Source: Moringa oleifera
Taxonomy: Eukaryota > Streptophyta > Magnoliopsida > Brassicales > Moringaceae
DNA length: 64,000 nucleotides
Direction: 5' to 3'
Assembly: GCA_021397835.1 (NCBI GenBank)
Contig: JAJFZO010000609.1
Span: 10,728,001-10,792,000, forward strand
Shown here: piece after piece, positions 31,879 through 43,300 of the stretch
Layout: every line of letters starts with the position of its first letter
How positions within the stretch are numbered: position 1 is the first letter of the stretch
The notes under the pieces: model-generated
Database searches by the model: none
Told to the model about the DNA's origin: nothing
Seen by the model: only the letters and a program-made list of their open reading frames with translations
Made by a program: the position numbers and the translations under genes

Positions 31879-34391
31879 GTATATCTATATATCTCCATAG
31901 TCACGTTGATTCAAGTTTTAGGGTTTCCTGTTTTGGTTTTACGTGTTTATGCTCTTGCCAATTGAGGGGAGATAGTTTTGCTCTGTGCGTTTTGTCTTGA
32001 TTCAGTTTCTAGGGCGTTTTGCTTTTGTTTTTTAGTTTTTATTTGTGAATTATTTGTTTATGTTTGATTTTGGGAAGGTTTTTGTAAATGAAGTGAGATT
32101 AAGATGTGGAATGGAAGTTTAGAAGAGATATAGTTGTTTATGAGATAAACTAGGGCAACTCTATGTACGTGAGCGTGTAATTTGGTAAAGGCTATTTTCT
32201 GAGTGTTCTGAGGAATGGAGCTTAAATAAAGAAACACAGACATTTTTTTTTTTTTGAGTGATAACTAGCTGCAATTCTAGTCTAGCATTAGATTAACTGA
32301 GGAAGTGACCTTCAAGACAAGTACATACTTGTTCTCTGGAAAATTTAAACAAAAAGAAAAAGTTAAAGTGAAAAGCTGGTTTTCCTTATTGGTAGATGGA
32401 GAACCAACCTGTATCAATAGGTACCTTTCAGAATAAATGGAATAATGATGGACACTGTAGGTTTATTGGTTGCCTTTTCCTTTTTGTAGGGCGAAATCAA
32501 TTTGTGTTTAGGAAGTAGATTAAAGTGCTCTTGTTTCTTTCTCGTTTTAATGTCATTCGAGTTATTCACTTTCTAACATAATCAGTGAGCTGAGATTTAG
32601 CCTGAGTGCTGACAATATTCGAACTAAGATTGCATGCTATTTTAGGTAATTATTGTTTTCCCCTATCTATTTATATGTTCAGCCATATTACTGTTTGCTT
32701 TATTATCATTTTTGCTTAGCATGTAGAAACACTAGATAGTGGTTAACAATGCAATATTTTGTGCCTCTTCTGTTTTAATTAGTTAAAATCTATGTAACAT
32801 AATCTGCAATTGAATTCTATCTTGTTGCAAGTATAATCTAAGATCTGTGCAACCATAGTTCAAACATTGCACCTTTTTTTTTTCCCTGCGTGATGTCATG
32901 TCCGTATGGATGTGCTTATGTTGCTCCAAATAGAGCTTCAATGGTAATCTTTATTTATTTATTTATTTTTTTGGGTCAAAGTTTTGTAATCATTTTTCTT
33001 TGGAAAATTTAGCTGCCCATAAGACATTCAAAATAATTGTTTTTTCTTTTTTTTTGCCATATTCTGGTTGAGGATGTTGCAAAACTTGGTCTGAAGATGG
33101 AATTTCTGGAAAAGCGGATGATAAATGTTCTAATGATACTTGTAGTTGTTCAAAAACTTTTGGAACAAATTGATAGGTTTTTTTTTTTTTTTTTTGGTGG
33201 GTTGGGGGAGAGATTGTTTCTTATAATTTTATATCTCTTTGTATATATCAGTCTATGTATGTTGTCTAGGAAAAATGGAAAGATGCCATGATTGATGTTA
33301 GTGAGCTAGGATAGAAAAAATCTTCTAAATGATATTGTAGCCAAAGAGAATGGCTAGATGGAGATGTGGCAACAGAAAAGTATATAGAAAAAGAATAAAT
33401 CTTATGCAAAGCCACTTGAGAACAAGATAATTAAACACCATTGAACAGACTCTAGTCATAGGTGATGGATATTAATGAAAACATAAATGGATGAGATGTG
33501 TCATTCACAGTGAAGCTGTTTCCAGGATGAGAAGAAGGTAAATAAGGTGATAACGAATATTTGTCAAGGTGGAGAGTGGAGTGATGGTTGGCTGTGATCG
33601 AATGAAGATTTGGGACTTGCTAGAGTTAATGTCGAAAAGCAATCTGTATGATGATCATAGGCTGTTTAGTTTGAGGGCCTTTAAATAGTATTTAATATGG
33701 CAACATTTTTTTCTACATTGAAAATATGGTAGTCCTTGGGTTTACGATACTTTTTGATTTGATCAGTTCAATGTTGAAAAGGTTAGTGGTGAAAATTGTT
33801 TTATTGCTTGGTTCTATTTATTAGATATTAATTTTTCATTGTTCTTTGCTTCTTCCTGTTTTAACTTTTGAGTGCTTACTTATCAATCATTATTGATTTA
33901 ACAATATTATTCATCATTTTGGAAACCCTTATCTTTATTGAGAATGATGTAGTCACTCTGATAGTTGAACTGAATTACTTTGTGGTAGTTTTTGGATTAG
34001 TAAAAGCCTAAATCCCAGTTTACAGACTTTTATGCATCTGTAACTTTTGAAAAATATTATGGACCACTGGTTCCATGGGTTTGTTGTGCTTATTTAGTTG
34101 TATGGAGGGAATCTCAACTTTACTGGTTTGTGTTGGGATCTTAATCCAGGTTGTCATTTCTCGTGCATATTTGTTGTAAGCACTAGTATGTAAATATGTG
34201 AATATTAAAGTAATATTTTTGGTGAATTCAATTTTGTTGCTTACCTTGATGTTTTCCTCTGCAGGGGCATTTCTCATCAGTTAACTTTGAATTCTAAAAT
34301 TCACCTTTATGTGCTGTAGTACTGCAAGTTTGTCATGCACAGCTGTATTTATTGTGTTTTCTAACACAGTGGATGCGGAAAATCTAATACA

Positions 34392-37300
34392 ATGTCGACA
34401 TCTAGCAAGTTTGATCTTTCTTCTGGGAGCCCAGATAGGCCTTCATATGCCACTGGGCAGCGAGGATCCCACCTAGCTGCTCAGCTGGACAGATCGGGTA
34501 GCTTTCGTGAGAGCTTGGAAAATCCGGTCTTAGCTTCTCTTCCAAACATGTCAAGAAGCAGTTCTGCAATAACACAAGCGGATGTGGTCAGTTTCTTCCA
34601 GTGCTTGAGTTTTGATCTGAAGGTGGTTGCAGCAGATCACAAGTCTAATCGTCAGCTAGACTTTAAACGACATCTTAATGTCTTTCTTGGCATTTCAACA
34701 GATGATTGTCCATCTGGATCGTCAAAAGGCAAGCTATTGAAGGCTGGTATTCGTGAAAATTCTGTCAAAGCCAGGTAGTTCTTTGTAAATTCTTTAATCC
34801 GGATTAATGTTCCAATTAGTTAATTAAGTTTATAATTAACAGGGGCCGTTTGAAAATTTTCAACGAAGCCTTGTCTGTATTTAACAAGTGTTTCCCAAGC
34901 ATTCCGTCCAGAAAAAGATCTCGATTAGAAGGCTTTGCTAATGACCGTTCAAGTGCCTTATTATCAAGTGATCGGCCGGTCCTGGGGCCAAGCCTTAGTA
35001 AGATAGGAATTCAGAGTCATGCCGTGACTGGTAGTTTTGAAATTGAGCTGCAAAAGACAGAAGAACGGACCAAAAATGTTGTGCCAAACAAACGCACGCG
35101 AACTTCTATGGTAGATATCACTTGTTGCTTCTGACTTTGATTCCTTGGTGTTTATTGATATTGGTTCATTTTCTCAGTGTTCTTCTACCTCTCACTTGAT
35201 TATGTTTTTAGAGTTTTGTGAATCGCATGTTAATTCTGTGATTGAACAGTCTGTTTTTCTTTTCTGTTGTTTCCCTGCTTCGTATTGCTTGATCATGACT
35301 AGGTGTCACTTTGTTGCATTTATATTCTACTTATGGTGGAATCCGATGCTTTTCTTCTTTTGTCAATTTTCCTCGGTGGGAGGGATGAGCTTATCTTTTG
35401 TATAATTTCCATTCGATTACATGCCCTTTAAATTACCATATGTTTTCTTGGCATCAACTTTTTATTTTAACTGTATGCATACATTTTTCTGCTATCCTTT
35501 TTGACTGTGCATTAAGTGAAAATGGTTTTAAGTGTAGAATTTTCTTGCTTTCTCATGTTTTGCTCCCTGCCTATGGTCTGAAATCTTCTTTTCTCTATTT
35601 TCCTCTGGGTTAAAGCCCAATATTTGTGTAACATACCAATTCTTGTGTCAATAAATCCTTTTAAGGAAGACTGACATTTGCATTTAATATATGGCTAGAT
35701 GGATGTGCGAAGTAATGCTCTTGTCAAGTCATCTTGTGTTGTAGATAGAGATAGAGAAATTTCAAGGCTGGCAAATAGTGGTGCCATTCATGGTGAGGAT
35801 AGAAATTTTTCGGTTGGTGTTGATGGTTGGGAAAAGTCAAAAATGAAGAAAAGGCGTTCGGGGATAAAACCAGATGTTTCTCCAAGTATGGCATCAAATA
35901 AACTTGATGGCTACCGGGAAGGGAAACCAGGAATGCAGCAAAGATCTGTCACTGATGCTCGGTCAAGGTTAAGTAGTGACTCCCATGGGTTTAGGTATGT
36001 CTTGTGAAATTCTTGTTCTGGTTATTTAAATCATTTTGGCATGATAACATCTATCAGAGTGTAGGCGCTGTCACCAGAAACTTTTACTGTAATTCTCCAT
36101 GCATACTTCTTATTATCTTATTAAAGGAGAAAACTCTTTTGACTTCTATATTTTTGTGCATAAAGAGTTGACAAACTTGAAGGAAGTCTTTGCACTGCAT
36201 ATTTACTTTTCATTATGTGGAATCTTTGTTCCTATTATTTAGTTTTATTAAACGGTATTCTTGGTATGACAAAAAAAAAAAAAAACAAAAATTAAAGGAA
36301 CTGTGGAAAATGAATTATAAATTATACTCCATTTACTAAAAGTGCATAAAGTATTTTGTGGCATTCATTTACAGGAAAATGAATGAATATTATCTAGATG
36401 ACGATGGAAGAGTTCATTGTTGAATAAACTATGATTGATATGTAGAACCTTCTAATGGGATATCTATAGTTTTTTTTTTTGTCAACATTGTTTTTGTAAT
36501 GCAATAGAATTCTTTATTTATGCATATTCTTTTTCAAATCTGCTTTTTTAGGAAATTTTTGAATCCTGGTCAATCTTTCTTTTACTTTTATGAATGCTAG
36601 TTTCTTTTAATTATATAGTTGCAGTTTCTGTTTCATAGTTATTTGCAATAGGCATGCCATATATAATTATAGAAAACTATAGATTGTCATACCTTTGAAA
36701 ATGGTCATTCATTAAATTTTTTAGTTGATTTCCTTTTTTTTTTAAAAAAAAATGTTAGTTGATTTACATTCATTTTCTCTGTTGTCTGTGTTTGTTGATC
36801 CTGTGGTAAGGCTAGCCTGTAGGAGATTGTTAAGAAAAAGAACTCAGATGTAGAATATTCAAATTTAATATTTGAATTATATGATTCTTATTTGGACCTT
36901 CACGCATGAGAATCAACTAATACCTTTAAGAAAAATAATGCTGGAGTTGTGAATCCATATTGTAAAAGAATTTAATCTTTGGAATTCTTCAGGTTTAGTG
37001 CTAAAATTTTTAAATTTAATGTCAAAATATACAAGGCTAAAAGGGACCATCCATTGGAAAAATGACATTAGTCTCAGTTTTCCTGTTAACGTTATTGTAA
37101 CTTCATGTTATGTAATGTAATAGAATTCTTTATTTATGTATATATTATTTTTGTGCTCTTTAGCAAAGGAGCAATGTTCAGTTTTAGACTTTTATGAATC
37201 TTAGGTTTATATATGTGCATTTGCAGTTTCTGTTGCATATTTATTGATATTTGGCACCGGTAGATAAATTTGTAGAAACTATAAATTGCTATACCTTTGA

Positions 37301-40300
37301 AAATATATTCATTTAATTTGGTAGTTCATTTATATTCACTTACTCAATTTTCTGTGTATTGTTTCATCCTACACTGTACTATCCTTATAAGGTTAGCCAC
37401 TGAGAGGTTGTTAAAAAATCACTTACGATGTAAACTAGCAAAATTCAAAATCTGAATTATATATGGTTCTTATGAACTCGGTTTGTTAGGAAATAACTTT
37501 AAGAACTTTATGATGGAGTTACGAATCTGTGCTGTAAAACTTCCAATTTTTCTAATAAATTTTTTGGGCATAAAACATAATTTTATATTTAAGTTAACAT
37601 ACAATGGACCCAACGCGGGATAATAAAGAAGTTGGTATCGAGGATCACCTAAATGGTAATGATTCCTTTCCTTTCATGGAGATTAGATAAACCCGTGTGG
37701 CTTTTGATTTAAATCCAAGCTCACTAATTGAGTTGGGATTGACCAGAAGGAACTCTGTTTCTAGGCTTTTGCTTCAGAGTGTAAAGGCAACCATCCTTGA
37801 AATTGAAATCAAAAGTATGTATTAGGGTTTTCCCTTGTCTTTAATTTGTTTCAAATTCTTTCTTGGGACAATTCGAAAAGGGCACATCTATTTGTAAAAT
37901 ATCTTTGCTTCTTTTATTTTTAGAATCTCCTCTGTGTGAGCTGAAATCATTGTGTATTTTAATATAGGCCAGGGATTGCCAACGGAGTTGGAGTCGGAAA
38001 ACCAGATAGTATACCACAACAGGCAGCTTTGGCTGCACGTTCCTCTGTCCCAAGGGCTGATATGGACAATAGTTCCCTTCTGAATGATCGGAGAGAGCGT
38101 CCTACTGGTTCTGATAAGGAACGGGTGAATCTCAGGGCTATTAATAAGTATGCACAGAATCCGAAAGACATAGTTTATTTGTTATTTAGATTTTTATTAT
38201 GCTTGTTTGACAAGTTTAGATATTTGTTCTGCTGTAGATTGCTCCTTCTTTGCTTTCCTTTTTTCTTCTTTTGTCCTTTCTATTGGAGCCTTGTGTGCAA
38301 ATTTTTTCTTTTTGATTGGGTGCTGCTTGATGTTCCTTTATTTCAGTGTCTTTTCTGATTTTGATGAGGTCATAAAATTTAATCTACTTTGTTCTCTATA
38401 ATGCTCAGGACAAATGTTCGTGATGAATTTAATTCTGCTAGTCCTACTACAAACACAAAAATGACTGCCTCTGTTCGGGGACCTAGATCGGGTTCAGGTG
38501 TTGCCCCCAAGCTCTCTGCAGTTGTTCAAAGGGCAACTGCTCCTAGTGACTGGGAGATTTCCAATTGTACAAACAAGCCACCTGCTGCTGTTGGAGTTAA
38601 CAATCGCAAACGCACAACATCAAATCGATCTTCATCACCACCTGTTGCCCACTGGGCTGGTCAGAGGCAGCAGAAAATGTCCCGTATCGCCAGAAGAACA
38701 AATTTGGTTCCAGTGATTTCAAACAATGATGAAACTCCCTCTGTAGATACTGTCCCTGATGTTGGTGGTACTGAAATTGGATTGGGATTTCTCAAACGTT
38801 TGGCTGGCAATTCTCCTCAACAAATTAAAGTAAAAGGTGATACCTTATCTTCAGCTGCATTATCTGAAAGTGAGGAGTCAGGTGCTGCTGAGATTAAATC
38901 GAAAGACAAGGGCAAAAAGTCTGATGAGGTAGATGATAAAACTGTTCAGAATGTTCAAAAAATGTCTACTTTGGTTCTGTCAACAAGGAAGAATAAGCTG
39001 GCTTCTGGGGAAGACCTTGGAGATGGTGTACGTCGGCAAGGGAGGACTGGGCGTGGTTCCACTTCCACGAGGTCTCTGTCAGTTGAGAAGCTTGGCAATG
39101 TTGGAACAGCAAAGCAACTTCGAAGTGCCAGACTTTGTTTTGATAAGACTGAAAGGTTGAAGCTTTTTTGCTTACTGTTTTTTATTCTGTTATCTGACGA
39201 GAGTCACCCTCTTTTCTTGGTCTATAAATGTTGAGTCTTGCTCAAAACCTTATAGTTTCATGATTTATTTTTTTCAGCAAAGCAGGTCGTCCTCCAACTA
39301 GAAAACTTTCTGACCGCAAGGCTTATACACGTCAAAAACATTCAGCAGCTAATGCCACAATGGATTTTCTTGGTAGTTACATTTCAAACTAAATAAGAGA
39401 ACCCTTCCTGACTCCTGAATATCCGTAATCTTGTTGTGAATCTCTAATTATATTTGCTTATATTTTCTTAGTCGGTTCAGATGATGGACATGAAGAACTG
39501 CTGGCTGCTGTGAATGCTGTTATTAATGCAGGTGGTATAATGACTGAAGACCTCTTGTTCATTTCATGGACAAAAAGTATTTGTTTGTTGGATTAATTGA
39601 TTTAATCATCACTGCAGCTCATACCTTTCCCAGCTCGTTTTGGCGGCGTATGGAACCATTCTTTGGCTTTCTATCTGATGCAGATCTTGCTTTCTTGAGG
39701 CAACAGGTGATGCTCATTGTTTTCAAGTTATCTGAGACATAATTGTCCTGCCTAGTGCCCTCTATAATCAACTGATCCCCCCATCCCCTAAATTGTGTTA
39801 TAAAGGGCTTATGGCCTGGCCTTCAGGATGAGAAGGTACATGATAGTCTGGCTCGCTTGTGCCTATTGATTCTCAATAATTTTGTTTGCCTAGTTGCTGT
39901 TTTAACTATTTAAAAGACCATTTTCGGATCTTATTTATCATGATTGTTTAAAGAATATATAAAAATTGGTGATTCTTTGAGAGGTATACTTATATTAACC
40001 AGAATATTCACCATAAAGGTAGTAGGTGTGAAACAATGGATTATGAAGAGTGCCATCTCTCTCCCCTACCCATGCCCTCGAAGTAAACAAACAAAATAAG
40101 GAAGAGAAGAAAAGGAAAAAAAAATAAAAAAAGAGTGAAACCAAAATTGACTTATGAAGTTTCTATTCATTTGTTTATTTGGTTAGCCTTATTGTTCAAA
40201 AATGTCATTTCTGTGATTGATTAGACGAGATAATGATTTTTTCTCATTTTTGCTGGTCAAGTATCATGTGATGGTTTTAGTTGTAAATCTGATATACTAA

Positions 40301-43300
40301 TGTGATTTCAGTCTAAAGACCATTGTGTACTACTTGTTAGCATTAAAAGCTTGCTTATATTTTCACTCTCTTGCTTACTGTTCATCCGATGCCAACTTGA
40401 ATTAGTGACCCAGGTTGTTAAGTCTGCTGCTACTTCCTAAGACCATTGTGTACTTCCTTTTCTGCTGTCTCTTTTTTTTTTTCCTTTTTTTTTAATCAGA
40501 ATTTCTCTTTTTTCTCTGAAAATTGTTGTTTCTTTTTCTTGTATTCTTCTTAGTGGAACTTATTGCCAATTTTATTTTATTATGAAGCTCTCAGAAAAAA
40601 AAAAAAAAATTTATTGTGGGTATGAGTTCTTCTATGATCTTAACCTTTTTGTACATCTTTCAGGGAGGTCCTGAATCTACTGGGCCAATACCAAAACCAT
40701 TTCCTTCAAAAGTTGATGGTTGCGGTAGTATCCCTAATGGATACGGACTGATTGAACGGGAGAAAGAGTTGGGATTTGCCATGGATGCAAGGAATGTTGA
40801 GCTGCTTCCAGACCAATCAGTGCCAGACCGAACGGATCATAATACAGTTCAGCTTTACGAGAGATTTATAGCAGCTCTAATTCCGGAGGAAACCTGTGGT
40901 GGCGGAAGTGAAAACCTCAAATTTGATGGATACGGAACTGGCTTTGAGCTGGATGCTGTGATGGAATCCGACGGTTTGAACGACATGGTTAACTTTGAGG
41001 CTGCTAATTATGCTGCCTTTAATGGTTATAGGATGACTGGGAAGCTCGAAGATGATGAATCAGAAATTAATATATTGGGAAGCCCAAATAAAGGGATTAG
41101 CTCTGGCCACTCTCCAAATGGTGTGTTTCTGGATAAAGCATTGATGGCTGGAATGGCCTTTTCAGAACGCCAGTATGACAAAATGGGGATAAATGAGAAA
41201 ATTTACCTGGAGGCTCAAAGTATTGGAATTTTCTTAGAACCAATGGTAGGCTTATTTTTCAAGAATTTTTGTACTTGCTGTCATTTATGTGATACAGGCT
41301 ATAATTTCATTCTATCATTGAAATTTGATCTCTACAATTAGAGCCATATGATTGGTAGTTTTGTCCTGATGCCATCTTCTGTCATAAGCTTGGCTGTTAA
41401 GTGATGCCTTAAGCCTGGAATTCTCCTCTCCTAGGAGCTTCTTATCATATTAGTTTCTTATTCTGCATCTCTCCCAACATCTTCTTCTGAAGGAAAGAAG
41501 TTTGGAGAGGGATGTTTATTTGGCTTGGCATGTACTTCATTCTGCCCCTGAGGTTAGTGTCCCTACAACTCTGTTGAAATGTGTGACGGATTGCATGTGC
41601 TTCTTTGTGCAGCCTGACATTGCACAGGTGGAGGATGAAGGAATCAGTGATGAGATCAGTAAATTAGAGGATAAGTACCAAGAACAGGTATTTTCTGATG
41701 GCATTTCTCTTTTGAGCAGAAACAAATTATATTTATTATATGCGCTGAGGGGGTCCAATCTAGTTACAAGTGTGGTTAGTAAGATTTAATTACAAGGAGC
41801 TCTACAAAATACAAAAGATCCTCCTTATTTACAAAATATCTGCCCGTATCCCACCCTGTTGTTTCCTAAAAATTTGTTTCTTTTCCATCAAAAGCTTTGT
41901 TATTCCTCTCCCTCCAAAGTAGCCTCAAAATCACAAAAGGAATCTTCCTGAGCAGCTTCTTCCTATCTTCTTCCCGTGCATCCCAGTCCCAGATAGGATC
42001 AAACCCTACTGACCCCATCATTACCCAGCATAGTCCAAGGAATTTCCAGACCTCCTCCCAAAGTTTCCTAGCCCAGCTGCAATCCAGAAAAAGATGGTAA
42101 ATTGACTTCTCTGCCTGCCTGCACACGTAACATTTGTTCACCAACAATACACTGCTCTTCCTTAAAGTTGTCAATGTCAAAATCTTCTACTGAATTACAT
42201 CCCACACAAAGAATGCTACCTTGCTTGGTGCGCCAGACTTCCAGATGTTTCGCCAAGCGTACTGGATGGTAGATGTTGTTTGGCATAATTCTCTATAATA
42301 ACTCTTCACTAAATAGTCATCTGGTTCTTTGTCCTCCAATTTTACCAACACCCTATCTTGCAGGTTTAAGTTAATCTTAGCTCCATAGATTTGTCCTTTG
42401 AATTCCACCAACCTCTCTTCTTCCCAATCCTGCACATTCCTTCTCAACACCAGTGATCAACACACTGCACTTCCTTCCCCAGCAGCGTAATGACTGTTTA
42501 GTGCTCCTTTATCATTTGCTAGATCGTAGATTTCAGGGAATTCTACACTTAAACCCCACACTACCTATCTAACCAGAATCTTATTGCCCTCCCATCTCCT
42601 GCTCTAAATCTGACCTTTCTTTGGAAGACTGTCCATTCTTTGCATATGCCTTTCTGGCACTAGTTCCATATGTTTCCCTCTCACTTCTTGTCCTCCACCC
42701 CCTTCCCCCTCGCCATATTTGGCGGCCACCACTTTCTTCCACAAGCGCTCCTTCTTCCCCATAAATCCCAACAACCATTTCCCTAGTAGAGCTTTATTAG
42801 TCTGGAAAGGTTTAAGCCCCACTGTCCCCTTTTCCAAAGGTTGGGTTATAACCTCCCATCTTACTAAATGCATTTTCTGCTCTTTCCTATTTTTGTATTT
42901 TCTGATGGCATTATTTTGAGCAGGAACAAAAGGTAATTTATTATGTACACAGCACTAAGGGGGGCAACCCATTACACTTTTAGTTAATTTCTGTATGTCA
43001 GATATTCCATAAACTCTAGCATCTCTTCCTCATTTACACAAGATCTACCTGAAACCCAGGTATGTAATGCATGCAGCCAACACCCTCTGATTACATCCAC
43101 TCTTGTTTCCTGATTTTGAAAAGCTCTCCTATTACGTTCCTTCCCTACAAGCCGAAATACTGAGGAATCATACAGATCATCCTCCTTTCCTTTCCTGTCT
43201 TTTACCCTGCCCAGGCTAGTAGCTCCATTCCAATAGAGCCTGCAGAAACCCAGGACAAACCCAGCAGTTCAAAAACACTCCCCCACAGCTGACTTGTCCA

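Noticed and set aside
30790..33291. Small open frames in 30.8-33.3 kb
   Set aside because: They are built from poly-A/T and AT-rich DNA or lie in the long first intron of the next gene; composition does not suggest coding.
35145..35613. Two open frames in the intron between exons 2 and 3 of the 1290-aa gene
   Set aside because: T-rich intron sequence giving Phe/Leu/Ser-rich translations; exon 2 joins exon 3 in phase without them.
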